Made by a program: the position numbers and the translations under genes. Positions 26,326-35,557 of a DNA stretch of 64,000 nucleotides are shown here, one piece after another. Below the pieces are notes generated by a model, which saw only the letters and a program-made list of their open reading frames with translations, ran no database searches and was not told the origin of the DNA. Numbering within the stretch: the first letter of the stretch is position 1; the number at the start of each line of letters is the position of its first letter. The stretch is taken from the NCBI RefSeq assembly GCF_024584705.1, contig NZ_CP097384.1, forward strand, positions 4,774,001-4,838,000, read 5' to 3'. The stretch comes from Blastopirellula sp. J2-11. Lineage in GTDB: Bacteria > Planctomycetota > Planctomycetia > Pirellulales > Pirellulaceae.

Positions 26326-26826
26326 AGAAAGAACCCCAAAGAAAAGAAGAAGACAAAGAAGGGATTGGCTTTTCCCCGCAGAGGGTAAAGCCGTGTAAAG
26401 ATAAAAATAATTATATCGATTTGACTTTTTTGCAGGCGCAAGGATCGCCGCAAAAGCGCTGCGGTTTTCCCCATGCCGCCCCAGAGATTCCATCCCGCGA
26501 CTTGCGGCGAACCCGGGATTTTCGCGAGCAGGACCACGTAACGGCCGCAGAAGAAACCAGAGCATCGCGAGGGACCGGTTTACCGCATTCCAGAAAATCA
26601 CCTTCTTGAAGTTGACGTTTCCTCTCTCTCTTGCTAACATTACCGCTATTGAGACTCACTATCATTTCAGCCGCCAGCCAGCCCGTTCTAATCTGCGGGA
26701 GCCAGCTTCGCTGGATGTACCATCCGATTCGCCGTGACCGGCGAACTCGGCTGGCTCGCTGCGATCGCAGAACGCAAATGCGCACTGCGAGAGCAATCGC
26801 TGGCTTCGGCATGAAGGAGAGATTTG
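26326..26826. other. Divergent intergenic region between DUF1559 gene and TPR pair
   Basis: About 500 bases with no supportable gene. Divergently transcribed flanking genes imply two promoters. An A/T-rich patch near 26401-26425 contains TATAAT on the minus strand, a possible -10 for the DUF1559 gene, but no good -35 at the proper distance. The right part (26700-26800) has GC-rich self-complementary segments (AGCCAGCTTCGCTGG; GCCGTGACCGGC) that may fold. Confidence 0.4.
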
Positions 26827-27585
26827 GTGGATTTTTACACGCTTGCCGCTGACTTGTTTCGCCAGGAACGAAACCGACAGGCCCTCCATGTGCTGCAGCG
26901 CCATCACGACCAGTGGGTCCATGATGGTCGTTGTTGGCAATTGGCGGGGCAGATTCAGTTCCGCCTGGGAGAACTGGCCGCCGCGGCTCGCATGTTAGAA
27001 ACCGCTGCGATTCTCATTCCTCTCTCGGCGGCGGCCCAGTGCCGTTTGGCCGAGTGTTATCTCCGCACGCAGCGCCCTGATTTGGCGGCTTGCATTTACG
27101 CTCACCTGGCCGAGATCGAAAATCTCGACGAGGTTTCAGCGGTCGATGCGGTTCGCGGGCTGCTGCGTGTCGACGCGATTGGAGACGGGGTCGACTTGGG
27201 TCTGCGCAGTCTGCGGCGTTTTCGAGAAAATCATCGACTACTGGTGCTAGTCGCTGATGGACTGGAACGCTCGGGACTGGGGCCGCAAGCGGCGCTTCCT
27301 TTGTTGCTGCAGGCCGAACGGCTGCAGCCGAAGAATCTCCAATACAAAATCGCGGTGATCAAGAGACTGGTCGAAGCTGGACGGCGCTTAGACGCCGTTC
27401 GGCGGTTGCGCGTTATCGAGGTCGAGTCGCTGGACTGCGTCGCGTCGTTACAGCGGTTACGTCTGCTGTTGGCGGCCTGCGGCGAAGTTGCCGGAGCCGA
27501 AGCGTGCCATGCGCGCTTGGCCCAAATCGAATACGAGGCCGTTTCCTCGTACCGACCGACTGACGAAGAGGAGAGCGACGGATAG
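26827..27585 (+). CDS. Tetratricopeptide-repeat protein A
   Basis: 252 residues; start taken as GTG 26827 with AAGGAG about eight bases upstream (a TTG at 26824 is closer than usual). Soluble, helix-rich; TPR-like units include RQALHVLQRHHDQWVHDGRCWQ and ARMLETAAILIPLSAAAQCR-LAECYLRTQRPDLAACIYAHL. No signal peptide. The C-terminal part (VESLDCVASLQRLRLLLAACGEVAGAEACHARLAQIE) aligns with that of the next gene, so the two are paralogues. Followed at 41 bases by TPR protein B and then a flavodoxin, probably one operon. Partner or function unknown. Confidence 0.8.
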   Translation: MDFYTLAADLFRQERNRQALHVLQRHHDQWVHDGRCWQLAGQIQFRLGELAAAARMLETAAILIPLSAAAQCRLAECYLRTQRPDLAACIYAHLAEIENLDEVSAVDAVRGLLRVDAIGDGVDLGLRSLRRFRENHRLLVLVADGLERSGLGPQAALPLLLQAERLQPKNLQYKIAVIKRLVEAGRRLDAVRRLRVIEVESLDCVASLQRLRLLLAACGEVAGAEACHARLAQIEYEAVSSYRPTDEEESDG

Positions 27586-27626
27586 TCGCGCCCCTTCACG
27601 CTTCACCATCTGATCGCTTGGAGAGA

Positions 27627-28361
27627 ATGCCTGTGATTCAAAATCAATTACAGCGCGCCGTCGCTTGCTATAGTCGCGGAATGCTCGGCGAAGCGCTTCG
27701 CCATGTCGATGCGGCGCTGGCCGAAGGAGATATCGCCGCCGACGCTTTGGAGTTGAAAGGAGTCATCCTGCAGATGCAGGGGGCGCATGAGGCGGCGCTG
27801 CACACGCTAGAACACGCGCGCCAATTGCAACCGCTCTCGATGGCGGCGCAACTGGCGATGGCCGACTGCTATTGCCAACAGGGTGACTTTGAAGATGGTC
27901 GCTTGATCTATTGCGAGTTATCGGATCGCGACGACTTTCCTCCAACGCTCTTGTCTTGCCTGGCCGAAGGATTAGGGCGATTGCAAGAGTTTGACCGGGC
28001 GCGGCGCGTCTGTGAGTTGGCCGTGCAGCACAATCCCGGCTGCCACGCTGCGTTGTACGGCGTCGTCTTTTACATGTGCCGCGCCGGCGAACCTGCCGAG
28101 AAGTCGATCCCTCTAGTCGAGAAGCTGATCGATTTGGCGCCGCGTGTGTTTCGGTATCGGATGTCGCTGGCGACCCTGTATGGTCAACAAGGGGAACAGG
28201 AAAAAGCGTATCTGGCGATTGCCGACGCATCGACCGATGAACTTCGCTCGGTCGATTGCACCTGTTGCGTGACGCGCTTGATCGATTTGTTCGCCCAGTT
28301 TGGCGACAAAGAGCGAGCCGCCTATTGTCGCTGCCGAATGATCGAAATCGCCAGCGAATAG
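27627..28361 (+). CDS. Tetratricopeptide-repeat protein B
   Basis: 244 residues from ATG 27627, preceded by GGAGAG. TPR units: AVACYSRGMLGEALRHVDAAL, HEAALHTLEHARQLQPLSMAAQLAMADCYCQQGDFEDGRLIY, FDRARRVCELAVQHNPGCHAALYG. The C-terminus RSVDCTCCVTRLIDLFAQFGDKERAAYCRCRMIEI mirrors TPR protein A and is cysteine-rich. Downstream by 85 bases is a flavodoxin gene. The repeated association suggests a protein-protein scaffold around an electron-transfer protein, but that is inference. Confidence 0.82.
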   Translation: MPVIQNQLQRAVACYSRGMLGEALRHVDAALAEGDIAADALELKGVILQMQGAHEAALHTLEHARQLQPLSMAAQLAMADCYCQQGDFEDGRLIYCELSDRDDFPPTLLSCLAEGLGRLQEFDRARRVCELAVQHNPGCHAALYGVVFYMCRAGEPAEKSIPLVEKLIDLAPRVFRYRMSLATLYGQQGEQEKAYLAIADASTDELRSVDCTCCVTRLIDLFAQFGDKERAAYCRCRMIEIASE

Positions 28362-28446
28362 CAGTCGTTCGCCGCTCTATTATTGAGCGGCCAACTTCGA
28401 CGCAACTTCTTTCCCTACCAAATAACCTTCCCAGGAAGTGAATCTT

Positions 28447-28992
28447 ATGAGCGTTTCGATCGCGATTTTTTATGGTTCCACCACCGGCAATACCGAAATG
28501 GCCGCTAACAAGATTGCCGAAGAACTCGGCGGCCTGCTGACGCACATCGGCGATGTCAGCCAAACGAAGCCCGCAGAGTTGACGCAATACGATGTGTTGT
28601 TACTCGGCGTTTCAACTTGGAACATCGGCGAGATGCAAGATGATTGGTTCGACTTTCTCCGCCAACTGGGCGACCTCGACCTGACCGGCAAGAAAGTGGG
28701 GCTGTTCGCCATGGGAGACTCGTACGGCTATCCCGACAATTTTCTCGATGCGATGGGAGAGTTATGGGGGGCGATTCAGAAGCGCGGAGCGGAACTCGTC
28801 GGCGTCTGGCCAGCGGCCGGCTATCAGTTTGACGAGTCGCAAGCGATGTATGACGACGAGCATTTCGTCGGACTTGGTCTCGACGAAGATAACGAGTCGG
28901 ATCAAACCGAAGATCGCATCCGCACCTGGTTGGTGCAAGTGCTGCAAGAGATCGGGCTGCTAAACCTGCAAGATCTGGCGGACGCAGGGTAA
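28447..28992 (+). CDS. fldA: Long-chain flavodoxin
   Basis: 181 residues from ATG 28447, preceded by AGGAAG. FMN phosphate loop IFYGSTTGNTEMAA (residues 6-19), STWNIGEMQDDW (isoalloxazine-flanking Trp at about 58) and FAMGDSYGYPDNFLDAMG with the second flanking Tyr. The extra segment around GYQFDESQAMYDDEHFVGLGLDEDNE is the long-chain insertion. A low-potential one-electron carrier that replaces ferredoxin under iron limitation. Third gene after two TPR genes; no Fur-like box could be read with confidence. Confidence 0.95.
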   Translation: MSVSIAIFYGSTTGNTEMAANKIAEELGGLLTHIGDVSQTKPAELTQYDVLLLGVSTWNIGEMQDDWFDFLRQLGDLDLTGKKVGLFAMGDSYGYPDNFLDAMGELWGAIQKRGAELVGVWPAAGYQFDESQAMYDDEHFVGLGLDEDNESDQTEDRIRTWLVQVLQEIGLLNLQDLADAG

Positions 28993-29046
28993 CGTTTCTT
29001 CGGGCGTCGTTGCAGGCTTGCCCAAATGATTGCTCCACCTGGCGAA

Positions 29047-29139
29047 ATCAGCCGCACGGCGTTAGCCGCGTTTTTTTCGCCGATTGCGTGTTGCGAATAA
29101 GGTCATATCGGAAACCGGAGCTAACGCTCTGCGGCTGAT
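29047..29139 (+). repeat. Inverted-repeat element family B, copy 1
   Basis: 93 bases. Termini ATCAGCCGCACGGCGTTAGC (29047-29066) and GCTAACGCTCTGCGGCTGAT (29120-29139) are inverted repeats with a few mismatches. A T-run and CGCCGATTG follow the left arm. Two other copies: 41339-41447 (same orientation) and 52216-52310 (opposite). It can fold into a long hairpin. A REP-like or miniature element; no transposase is near. Confidence 0.85.
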
Positions 29140-29182
29140 GTTATTTCTGACAAAGTGATGTGCCGCAAGATAACGAAAACCG

Positions 29183-30553
29183 TTAGCACTCGGTCCAGTT
29201 GACGGCCAAACCGCCGCGGGACGTTTCTTTGTACTTCTTGGACATGTCGGCGCCGGTTCGCCGCATCACGTTGATCACGCGATCGAGCGAAACGTGATGC
29301 GTGCCGTCGCCGTGCAGCGCCAAGCGGGAAGCGTTGATCGCTTTGGCGGCGCCCATCGCATTACGTTCGATGCAGGGAGCTTGCACCAAGCCGCCGATCG
29401 GATCACAGGTCAGACCGAGATTGTGCTCCATGCCGATCTCGGCCGCTTGCTCGACTTGTTGCGGAGTTCCTCCCAATACTTCGGTCAGTGCTGCGGCCGC
29501 CATCGAACAGGCGACGCCCACTTCTCCCTGACAGCCGACCTCGGCGCCAGAAATCGACGCGTTCTTCTTGTACAGCACCGCGATCGCGCCGGCCGTCAGC
29601 AAAAAGCGAATCACGCCATCTTCGTTGGCTTGCGGACAAAACCGGGCATAGTAATGCAGCACCGCCGGAATAATGCCGGCCGCACCGTTGGTGGGCGCTG
29701 TGACCACGCGCCCGCCGGCGGCGTTTTCTTCGTTCACGGCCATCGCAAATGCGTTGACCCAATCGAGCACCGACAGAGGGTCATTGGCGCCGCCATACCG
29801 TTTGATCAACTCCTGCGACAAGCCGTGCGCTCGCCGCTTGATCTTGAGCCCGCCGGGCAAAACGCCGGGAGTCGCGAGACCTTTCTCGACGCACTTTTGC
29901 ATTGCGTCCCAGATCTTCTTTAGACCATCGCGAACTTCCGCTTCACTCCGCAACGACTTTTCATTCTCCAGCATGATGCTACTGAATGACATGCCGGTCT
30001 CTTGCGAGATCCGGAGCAAATCGGCCGCTTTTTCAAACGGATAGGGAAACGTCTCCGAGGCTTGGGGCGGACCTTGCGCCAGTTCCTGCTCGGAGACGAC
30101 AAAACCACCGCCGATCGAGTAGTAAGCGGTTTCTTGCAGGCTCGCGCCGTCTGCAGCAATCGCCGTAAACTTCAGCCCGTTGGGATGGGCCGGCAGTGAT
30201 TTGCGCCGATGGAACAGCAGATCGGTTTCGACGTCGAACGCGATCTCGCGCCTCCCGGCCAGGTTCAGCTTGTGCGACGCTTCGATCCGCTCGGCGGTCG
30301 GTACGATCGATTCAGGATCGACCGACTCCGGCGTTTCTCCCTCTAAGCCGACGAGTACCGCTTTGTCGGTGCCGTGACCGATGCCGGTCAGCGCGAGCGA
30401 TCCAAACAGTTCGGCTTGCAGACGAGCGACGTTGTCCAACTGACCGGCCTGGGTCAGATCGGCTAAAAACCGATGCGCGGCCCGCATCGGCCCAACCGAG
30501 TGAGAGCTGGAGGGTCCGATTCCAATCGTGAATAACTCGAAGACACTGATCAT
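29183..30553 (-). CDS. sdaA: L-serine ammonia-lyase (iron-sulfur, single chain)
   Basis: 456 residues, the usual length for SdaA/SdaB/TdcG. N-terminal beta domain [26 protein letters not shown] (SSHSVGP is the family hallmark), alpha domain with cluster cysteines in [19 protein letters not shown] and [21 protein letters not shown]. It deaminates L-serine to pyruvate and ammonia using a 4Fe-4S cluster. ATG start at 30553. Stands alone between repeats; no regulator adjacent. Confidence 0.95.
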   Translation of the reverse strand: MISVFELFTIGIGPSSSHSVGPMRAAHRFLADLTQAGQLDNVARLQAELFGSLALTGIGHGTDKAVLVGLEGETPESVDPESIVPTAERIEASHKLNLAGRREIAFDVETDLLFHRRKSLPAHPNGLKFTAIAADGASLQETAYYSIGGGFVVSEQELAQGPPQASETFPYPFEKAADLLRISQETGMSFSSIMLENEKSLRSEAEVRDGLKKIWDAMQKCVEKGLATPGVLPGGLKIKRRAHGLSQELIKRYGGANDPLSVLDWVNAFAMAVNEENAAGGRVVTAPTNGAAGIIPAVLHYYARFCPQANEDGVIRFLLTAGAIAVLYKKNASISGAEVGCQGEVGVACSMAAAALTEVLGGTPQQVEQAAEIGMEHNLGLTCDPIGGLVQAPCIERNAMGAAKAINASRLALHGDGTHHVSLDRVINVMRRTGADMSKKYKETSRGGLAVNWTEC

Positions 30554-30663
30554 TTTCGCGCGACTCGCTTCCGCTGATAATTGTACGCGTCACCCTGCTG
30601 AGGAGTGCGGTTTGAATAGCGTTATTTAAAATCGCAGGCGCCTAGGATTCTTCGTTGCCCGAC

Positions 30664-30737
30664 GCGCGAGCGAGGGAAAATCGCTCGGCCATTCTGATAC
30701 GATTCGAAGTAGCTAAACGCATTTCCCTCGCTCGCGC
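30664..30737. repeat. Inverted-repeat element family A, copy 1
   Basis: A perfect 16-base inverted repeat, GCGCGAGCGAGGGAAA (30664-30679) against TTTCCCTCGCTCGCGC (30722-30737), around a 42-base centre containing CTCGGC and GAAGTAGC. Same family as 30771-30870 and 38120-38217. Confidence 0.85.
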
Positions 30738-30770
30738 TCTTTGAAGTTGCGCTTTTTCGAATCTATCGAA

Positions 30771-30870
30771 CACTAGCCCGCAGCGCAAGCGAGGGAATAC
30801 GGCTCGCCACTTCAATCCGTGTTAGGATCATCGCCAACTCTATTCCCTCGCTGGCGCTGGCGGGCTAGTG
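30771..30870. repeat. Inverted-repeat element family A, copy 2
   Basis: 100 bases with near-perfect arms of about 29 bases: CACTAGCCCGCAGCGCAAGC (continuing GAGGGAATA to 30799) against the complementary 30841-30870. It lies about 34 bases from copy 1. The arms read AGCCCGC-GCGCAAGCGAGGGAA as in copy 3. Confidence 0.88.
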
Positions 30871-31129
30871 TGACGATTTCCGGTTGGTTCTGGCCGTAAT
30901 AACGTCCTTCATTCGTGTTCGATCGTTCGTGAATTGCAAATAGCGCAACTTCAAAAAACGCGTTTCGGGCTACGAAGAGAAAATGCCGTTACGCAACACC
31001 AAATAGCGTAGGAGACGTATTCATTATCAATCTGACGGAAGAACTACGTCATTGATAGATGTGCTGGCGAAAGACTGACAATTTCGCGCCAACAATCATG
31101 AAAATGAACAAGCGTGAAAATACGGCGAC

Positions 31130-31516
31130 TCAATCCTTGTGCCGCCGCTGATTGATTCCGGCGATTTTTTTGATCTTCTTCTGTTTTTTGAGCGTATCGA
31201 CAATGTCGGGGATCGGCTTGAAATCGTCGTCTGCCGACGATTGCTTGTAGTACTTGTCTTCCAGCTTCTCGATCTTGTCGAGTGCAGCGTTGCGAGCGCT
31301 GTTAAGCGAGGTGAACCCAGTCAAAAACTCCCGCAGACACGAGTCGTGACCGGTCAACTGTACGCTATAGAGATGTCGGCGAATGGTCGTGCCAGACATG
31401 CGGCGTTGAATGGACAATTGCCACGCTCCATGATGTTCGACCAAGGCAAGCTCGGTCCCCATGCGGTGGGCGCGCACCGGCAGATCATCATGATCGCGCG
31501 AGCGAAAATCGAACAT
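31130..31516 (-). CDS. Conserved-looking small protein of unknown function
   Basis: 128 residues; ATG 31516 has a strong ribosome-binding site (AAGGAG, nine bases upstream), which supports a real gene. No signal peptide or membrane segment. The first half is beta-like (GTELALVEHHGAWQLSIQRRMSGTTIRRHLYSVQ), the second a basic helical tail (ALDKIEKLEDKYYKQ, ending KKQKKIKKIAGINQRRHKD). Nucleic-acid binding is conceivable from the charge but not shown. I do not recognise a family. Confidence 0.65.
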   Translation of the reverse strand: MFDFRSRDHDDLPVRAHRMGTELALVEHHGAWQLSIQRRMSGTTIRRHLYSVQLTGHDSCLREFLTGFTSLNSARNAALDKIEKLEDKYYKQSSADDDFKPIPDIVDTLKKQKKIKKIAGINQRRHKD

Positions 31517-31597
31517 TAAGTCGGCTCCTTGACTGCCCCATCCCTGTACGAAATGAGCGGATATTCAGATTAGATCGGTGCTGGCGAATGCCGCTGA

Positions 31598-32038
31598 CTA
31601 ATCGAAATGTATCTTGCAGGAACCATCGTCGCATTGATTCCGACCGAATCGATACCGGATTCGTGCAAATTGACGATAGCAAAATGCCCAAATAGGCAGG
31701 CTGTAGGGAATATGCAACAACGGCGCAACGATCCATAAGGAGGGGAGCTTGCGCGTCAGATACCGAAAGGCCTCGGCGCCTCCGTGACGTTTTCCACTCG
31801 GCTCGACCACCAACATTTCCTCCATCAGCTGCTCATGCGTCAGGTCGCCGGCATAGTTTCCGACGCTTGGGTCATGCAGCGAAAGGTAAGAAAGCCGCCG
31901 TTTACCCCCCAAAAAGTCAATCCAACGGACGCCTGCAGTACAAAACCGGCAGTGCCCATCGTAGATCACCACATCCCGCTCAGGGGCCTCGCTGGGGGGA
32001 ACCAGCGGTCGCTTCGTACTTTTGTCGGTGGCCAACAT
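31598..32038 (-). CDS. DCC-family thiol-disulfide oxidoreductase-like protein (DUF393)
   Basis: 146 residues from ATG 32038; a TTG at 32068 would add ten residues. The defining motif is VVIYDGHCRFCTAGVRW, with D-G-x-C-x-x-C at about residues 26-31. It is followed by LSYLSLHDP and the C-terminal EAFRYLTRKLPSLWIVAPLLHIPYSLPIWAFCYRQFARIRYRFG. A thioredoxin-fold family with a presumed redox CxxC; substrate unknown. Overlaps the upstream region of the divergent coiled-coil gene; about 230 bases separate the starts. Confidence 0.88.
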   Translation of the reverse strand: MLATDKSTKRPLVPPSEAPERDVVIYDGHCRFCTAGVRWIDFLGGKRRLSYLSLHDPSVGNYAGDLTHEQLMEEMLVVEPSGKRHGGAEAFRYLTRKLPSLWIVAPLLHIPYSLPIWAFCYRQFARIRYRFGRNQCDDGSCKIHFD

Positions 32039-32268
32039 CCGAGATCTCGTGGGAATTGGAGGAAACAAACCCCGCCGCTGCGGAGTCTAACTGACGGTCG
32101 CGAACTTCCCAAGCTTAGAACTGCAACCCGTGCCGCCGCCGCAACGAAATTTCCCCATTTCGGTGGATATTTCGCCGCGAATTCCGGTAAACTCTTAGAT
32201 GGAGCTTCTCGGCACGAATTACGAGAAATCCTCCACTTTTTTTCGGATCCCAACTTAGGTGCCTGACG

Positions 32269-33915
32269 ATGGACAAACTGCAACAGCAAGTAGGCGCAGC
32301 GCGTTGGAGACTCAACGCACAGCAGTTTCTGGAGCGGCTCGTCTGGTCTTTGTTGTTCGCTTATTTGGCGGCGGCCGTTGCGATGGCCGTCCCCAAGATC
32401 TGGCCGATCGGCGTCGACGGCGACGTCTGGAAGTGGAGTTGGTTAGCCGGCGCCGCAATCGTCGGCCTGCTTGGCGCCGTGGTTTGGACTTATATCGTAC
32501 GCCGTAATGCGCTGGAAGCTGCGCTCGAAATCGACCTTCGCTATGGTCTGCGCGAACGGGTCTCCAGTTCGATGACCCTCGATCAGGACGAACGGGAATC
32601 GACTTTTGGCAAAGCGCTGGTAACCGACGCCGTCCGTCGCGTAGAGCGAATCGATGTCCGTGAGAAATTCCCCATTCATGCTTCGTGGCAGGGATTGCTG
32701 CCGGTTCTGGTTGCCGCTGTCGCGTTTATGGTCGCGATTTTTGTGCCAGACGCGCAGCCCGATCCCACCGCCGGCCAAGCGGTCGCCAGCAGCATCGACC
32801 AGGAAAAAAAGATCGTCAAATCGACGACTGAAGAACTGAAAAAGAAGTTAGAAGAACGCCGTAAAGAAGCGGAAGAAAAAGGGCTGACCGACGCCAGCGA
32901 ACTCTTCAAAAAGCTGGAAGAAGGAACCGACAAGATCGCCAAGAAAAAAGATGCCGGTCAAAAGGATACGTTGCTAGAGCTGAATGATCTGGCCAAGGCG
33001 CTCAAAGACAAAGTCAAAGAGCTTGGCATGTCCGAAATGCTGAAGGACAAGCTGGAAGCGCTCAAAAACATCTCCAAAGGTCCCGCAGACAAGATCGCCG
33101 ACGCTCTGAAAGATGGCGACCTGAAAAAAGCGATCGAAGAGATGAAGAACCTGCAGCAGAAAATGGCCAACGGCGAACTCTCGAAAGAAGAGCAGCAGGC
33201 GTTGGGTCAACAGTTGAAAGAGATGGCCGACAAAATGAAGCAAATGGCCGACGCTCGAGCAAAAGCCAAAGCCGATTTGAAGCAGCAGATCGAACAACAA
33301 AAAGCGGCCGGCAATCAGGAAGCGGCCGAAAAGCTGCAACGTCAGCTCGACGAAATGGAGATGCAGAACGAGCAGATGGGACGGATGGAGCAAATGGCCG
33401 AGCAGTTGGGAGAAGCGGCCGAACAAATGCAGAACGGCAACATGCAAGAAGCCCAGCAGCAGCTTAACCAGATGACGCAACAGCTTGAAGATTTGCAGGG
33501 CCAAATGGACCAGCTGGAAATGATGGACGAAGCGATGGAACAGATGATGGCCGCCAAAGAAGCGATGTGCAAAGCCTGCCAAGGGGAAGGCATGGACGGC
33601 ATGGGGCAGATGGGACAAAGCCGACAGCCTGGCAACGGCATGGGCGAAGGGCAAGGCCGCGGAGATCGCCCCGAGGAAGAAACCGACACCGGTTTCTATG
33701 ACTCGCAAGTTCGCGCCGATCCGAAAAAAGGAAAAGGGGTGATCGTCGATTACGTCGACGGCAAGAATATGGCCGGCAAAACGCTGATCGAAATCAAAGA
33801 AGCGATGTCAGCTGGATCGTCCGAAGACGCCGATGCGATCGTCGAAAAGCGACTCTCGCGCGATCACGAGAAAAATGCCCAACAATACTTCGACCTGATT
33901 CGCGACGGCGGCTAA
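32269..33915 (+). CDS. Membrane-anchored Met/Gln-rich coiled-coil protein
   Basis: 548 residues. Two hydrophobic segments near the N-terminus (about 22-42 and 58-76) and a third at about 145-163 (GLLPVLVAAVAFMVAIFV) anchor a long charged coiled coil (about 180-460) made of KKLEERRKEAEEKG-type heptads followed by Met/Gln-rich repeats (QMGRMEQMAEQLGEAAEQMQ). A cysteine pair (CKACQGEG) precedes a Gly/Met-rich hinge, and a small folded C-terminal domain ends it (KKGKGVIVDYVDGKNMAGKTLIEIKEAM). The layout resembles planctomycetal proteins encoded near AAA/VWA (Bat-like) clusters, but no such neighbours exist here. Function unknown. A bidirectional terminator follows. Confidence 0.8.
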   Translation: MDKLQQQVGAARWRLNAQQFLERLVWSLLFAYLAAAVAMAVPKIWPIGVDGDVWKWSWLAGAAIVGLLGAVVWTYIVRRNALEAALEIDLRYGLRERVSSSMTLDQDERESTFGKALVTDAVRRVERIDVREKFPIHASWQGLLPVLVAAVAFMVAIFVPDAQPDPTAGQAVASSIDQEKKIVKSTTEELKKKLEERRKEAEEKGLTDASELFKKLEEGTDKIAKKKDAGQKDTLLELNDLAKALKDKVKELGMSEMLKDKLEALKNISKGPADKIADALKDGDLKKAIEEMKNLQQKMANGELSKEEQQALGQQLKEMADKMKQMADARAKAKADLKQQIEQQKAAGNQEAAEKLQRQLDEMEMQNEQMGRMEQMAEQLGEAAEQMQNGNMQEAQQQLNQMTQQLEDLQGQMDQLEMMDEAMEQMMAAKEAMCKACQGEGMDGMGQMGQSRQPGNGMGEGQGRGDRPEEETDTGFYDSQVRADPKKGKGVIVDYVDGKNMAGKTLIEIKEAMSAGSSEDADAIVEKRLSRDHEKNAQQYFDLIRDGG

Positions 33916-33946
33916 TCTCCGGCTGCGTTCAGTCGAATCAAAAAAA

Positions 33947-33973
33947 CAGGGCGTCCCAACTGGGGACGCCCTG
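33947..33973. terminator. Bidirectional intrinsic terminator
   Basis: CAGGGCGTCCC / GGGACGCCCTG stem with an AACTG-type loop, flanked on the left by AAAAAA and on the right by CTCTGTTTCTT. It sits between the convergent coiled-coil and peptidase genes and can serve both. Confidence 0.85.
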
Positions 33974-33994
33974 CTCTGTTTCTTGACGGACTTC

Positions 33995-35047
33995 TTACGG
34001 TCGGAAGTCGGCGTCCGCTTCGATCATCTCGGCGAAGCGCGCCAGCAGCGTCGCCGCGTTGTCGATATCCTCGAGCGAGATGACCTCGACGGCGCTATGC
34101 ATGTAACGATTCGGGATCGCAACGCAACCGGCGGCGACGCCGGCTTGCGCCATTTGCAACGCGTTGGAATCATTCGACGCCGGCTTGCCGAGCGCCGCCA
34201 ACTGATACGGGATCTTGAATTCGTCGGCCGCCAGAATCAAGCGCTCGACCACCTTGGGGTTCATGTTTGGACCACGGAAGATCACCGGACCTTTCCCGAG
34301 AGCCACTTCCCCTTGCTGCCGCTTATCGATCGTCGGGCAGTCGGTCGCATGCGTCACATCGACGCCGATCCCCACATGCGGGTTGATGCCGTGAGCGCTC
34401 GTTTTCGCTCCCCGCAGGCCGATCTCTTCCTGCACGGTCGAAACGCTGAAGAGCGAGCAGTTCAATTTGTCGGCGCGGCGCAGCGCTTCGAGCACGACCC
34501 ACAAGCCGGTCGTGTTGTCCATCTTCGGTGCGTTCGCCAGGCCGTTGCGCATCTCTTGGAAGCCGAGCTTGAGCGTGACCGGATCACCGATGCGAACCAG
34601 ACCTTTCGCTTCTTCCTGATCCTTGGCGCCGATGTCGAGCCACAAGTCCTTGGCCGCGACGACCGTCTTCCGCTCTTCGTCGTTGAGCAGGTGAATCGGC
34701 TTGCGGGCGATCACCGCCGGAACAGGACCGGTCGAAGTCCAAATCATCATTCGCTGGCCAATCAACTGCTGCGGATCCCAACCGCCGATCGTCTGAGCGT
34801 AGATAAAGCCCAATTCGTCGATCTGGGTCACCAGCATGCCGATTTGATCGCAATGCCCGGCATACATCACGCGGAGCGGCGCTCCGGTGTTTTTGGCGCC
34901 GATGACATTACCATGCAAGTCGGTGTCGACCGATTCGGCGATCGGTTTCAGGTAGTCGCGCACCAGATCTTGAACCGGCTTTTCGTAGCCAGAGGGACTG
35001 GGAGTATCAAGCAAACGCTTAAAGAATTCGAGCGGCGCAGATTCCAT
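33995..35047 (-). CDS. M42-family metallo-aminopeptidase
   Basis: 350 residues from ATG 35047, preceded by AAAGGA at six bases; the longer in-frame N-terminus is not credible. M42 features: TPSPSGYEKPVQ at the N-terminus, YAGHCDQIGMLV (metal His and Asp), KMDNTTGLWVVLEAL (bridging Asp), STVQEEIGLRGA (catalytic and metal Glu), VDVTHATDCP, and NRYMHSAVEVI (final His). It is a cytosolic tetrahedral aminopeptidase of the glutamyl-aminopeptidase/cellulase-M type. Divergent from hom by about 500 bases. Confidence 0.93.
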   Translation of the reverse strand: MESAPLEFFKRLLDTPSPSGYEKPVQDLVRDYLKPIAESVDTDLHGNVIGAKNTGAPLRVMYAGHCDQIGMLVTQIDELGFIYAQTIGGWDPQQLIGQRMMIWTSTGPVPAVIARKPIHLLNDEERKTVVAAKDLWLDIGAKDQEEAKGLVRIGDPVTLKLGFQEMRNGLANAPKMDNTTGLWVVLEALRRADKLNCSLFSVSTVQEEIGLRGAKTSAHGINPHVGIGVDVTHATDCPTIDKRQQGEVALGKGPVIFRGPNMNPKVVERLILAADEFKIPYQLAALGKPASNDSNALQMAQAGVAAGCVAIPNRYMHSAVEVISLEDIDNAATLLARFAEMIEADADFRP

Positions 35048-35557
35048 GACGTCCTTTGCAGACAAAATAGCGAAGGGGCAAAGATTCCATCTTAACGATT
35101 CGACGGAAACTCGACAGCACGCTCGTCGCGAGCGATTTGGGCCGTCAATCACTTTCGTGCCGCCGCTATTGCCCGAGACGCTGGACACGGAGCGGAGTGA
35201 CCAGAATCTTCCCGGCGGAGATCGACGCGAGATTGTTCCCATCAGAACCGGGGGACGAAACTGTCGACTTCCCGCACCGCTTCAATCCCCAGAAACCCGG
35301 CTCGCCAGTTCTTCCATCCGCTCCGCCGCCGTCGCATAACCGCCGAATTCGGCGACCGAGCGTTGACCTGTAAAGATCACCGCGTTGTCAGGGGGATTAT
35401 CCAACTGCGTCCTACCGCGTCTCAATTCGAGCCTTGAAAACCCCGAAACCTTTACCCTATAACAACTTTAGCCCGGTTGACGACGCCCGCTGCGGCCATC
35501 TACGATGAATGATTCGCTTTGATATCACAGTCAGTCTGGGGAGTATCGCGTTTCGCC
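35048..35557. other. Divergent intergenic region, possible small minus-strand ORF
   Basis: About 510 bases between the peptidase and hom starts. On the minus strand a 40-codon frame at 35282-35404 (TTG start; ending ERMEELASRVSGD) has neighbour-like codon use and may be a small protein or a remnant; support is weak. No hairpin or threonine-rich leader peptide was found ahead of hom. Confidence 0.35.

Larger units (their letters stand above)
30554..31129. other. Intergenic region with two family A inverted repeats
   Basis: About 575 bases without a supportable gene. Holds two family A palindromic elements (listed separately) arranged in tandem, then about 260 bases of unassigned sequence up to the stop of the 128-residue gene. 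It should contain the sdaA promoter on the minus strand, but I could not assign one. Confidence 0.5.

Noticed and set aside
35405-35557. Threonine leader peptide ahead of hom
   Set aside because: Searched for Thr/Ile-rich codons plus a terminator hairpin and found neither.
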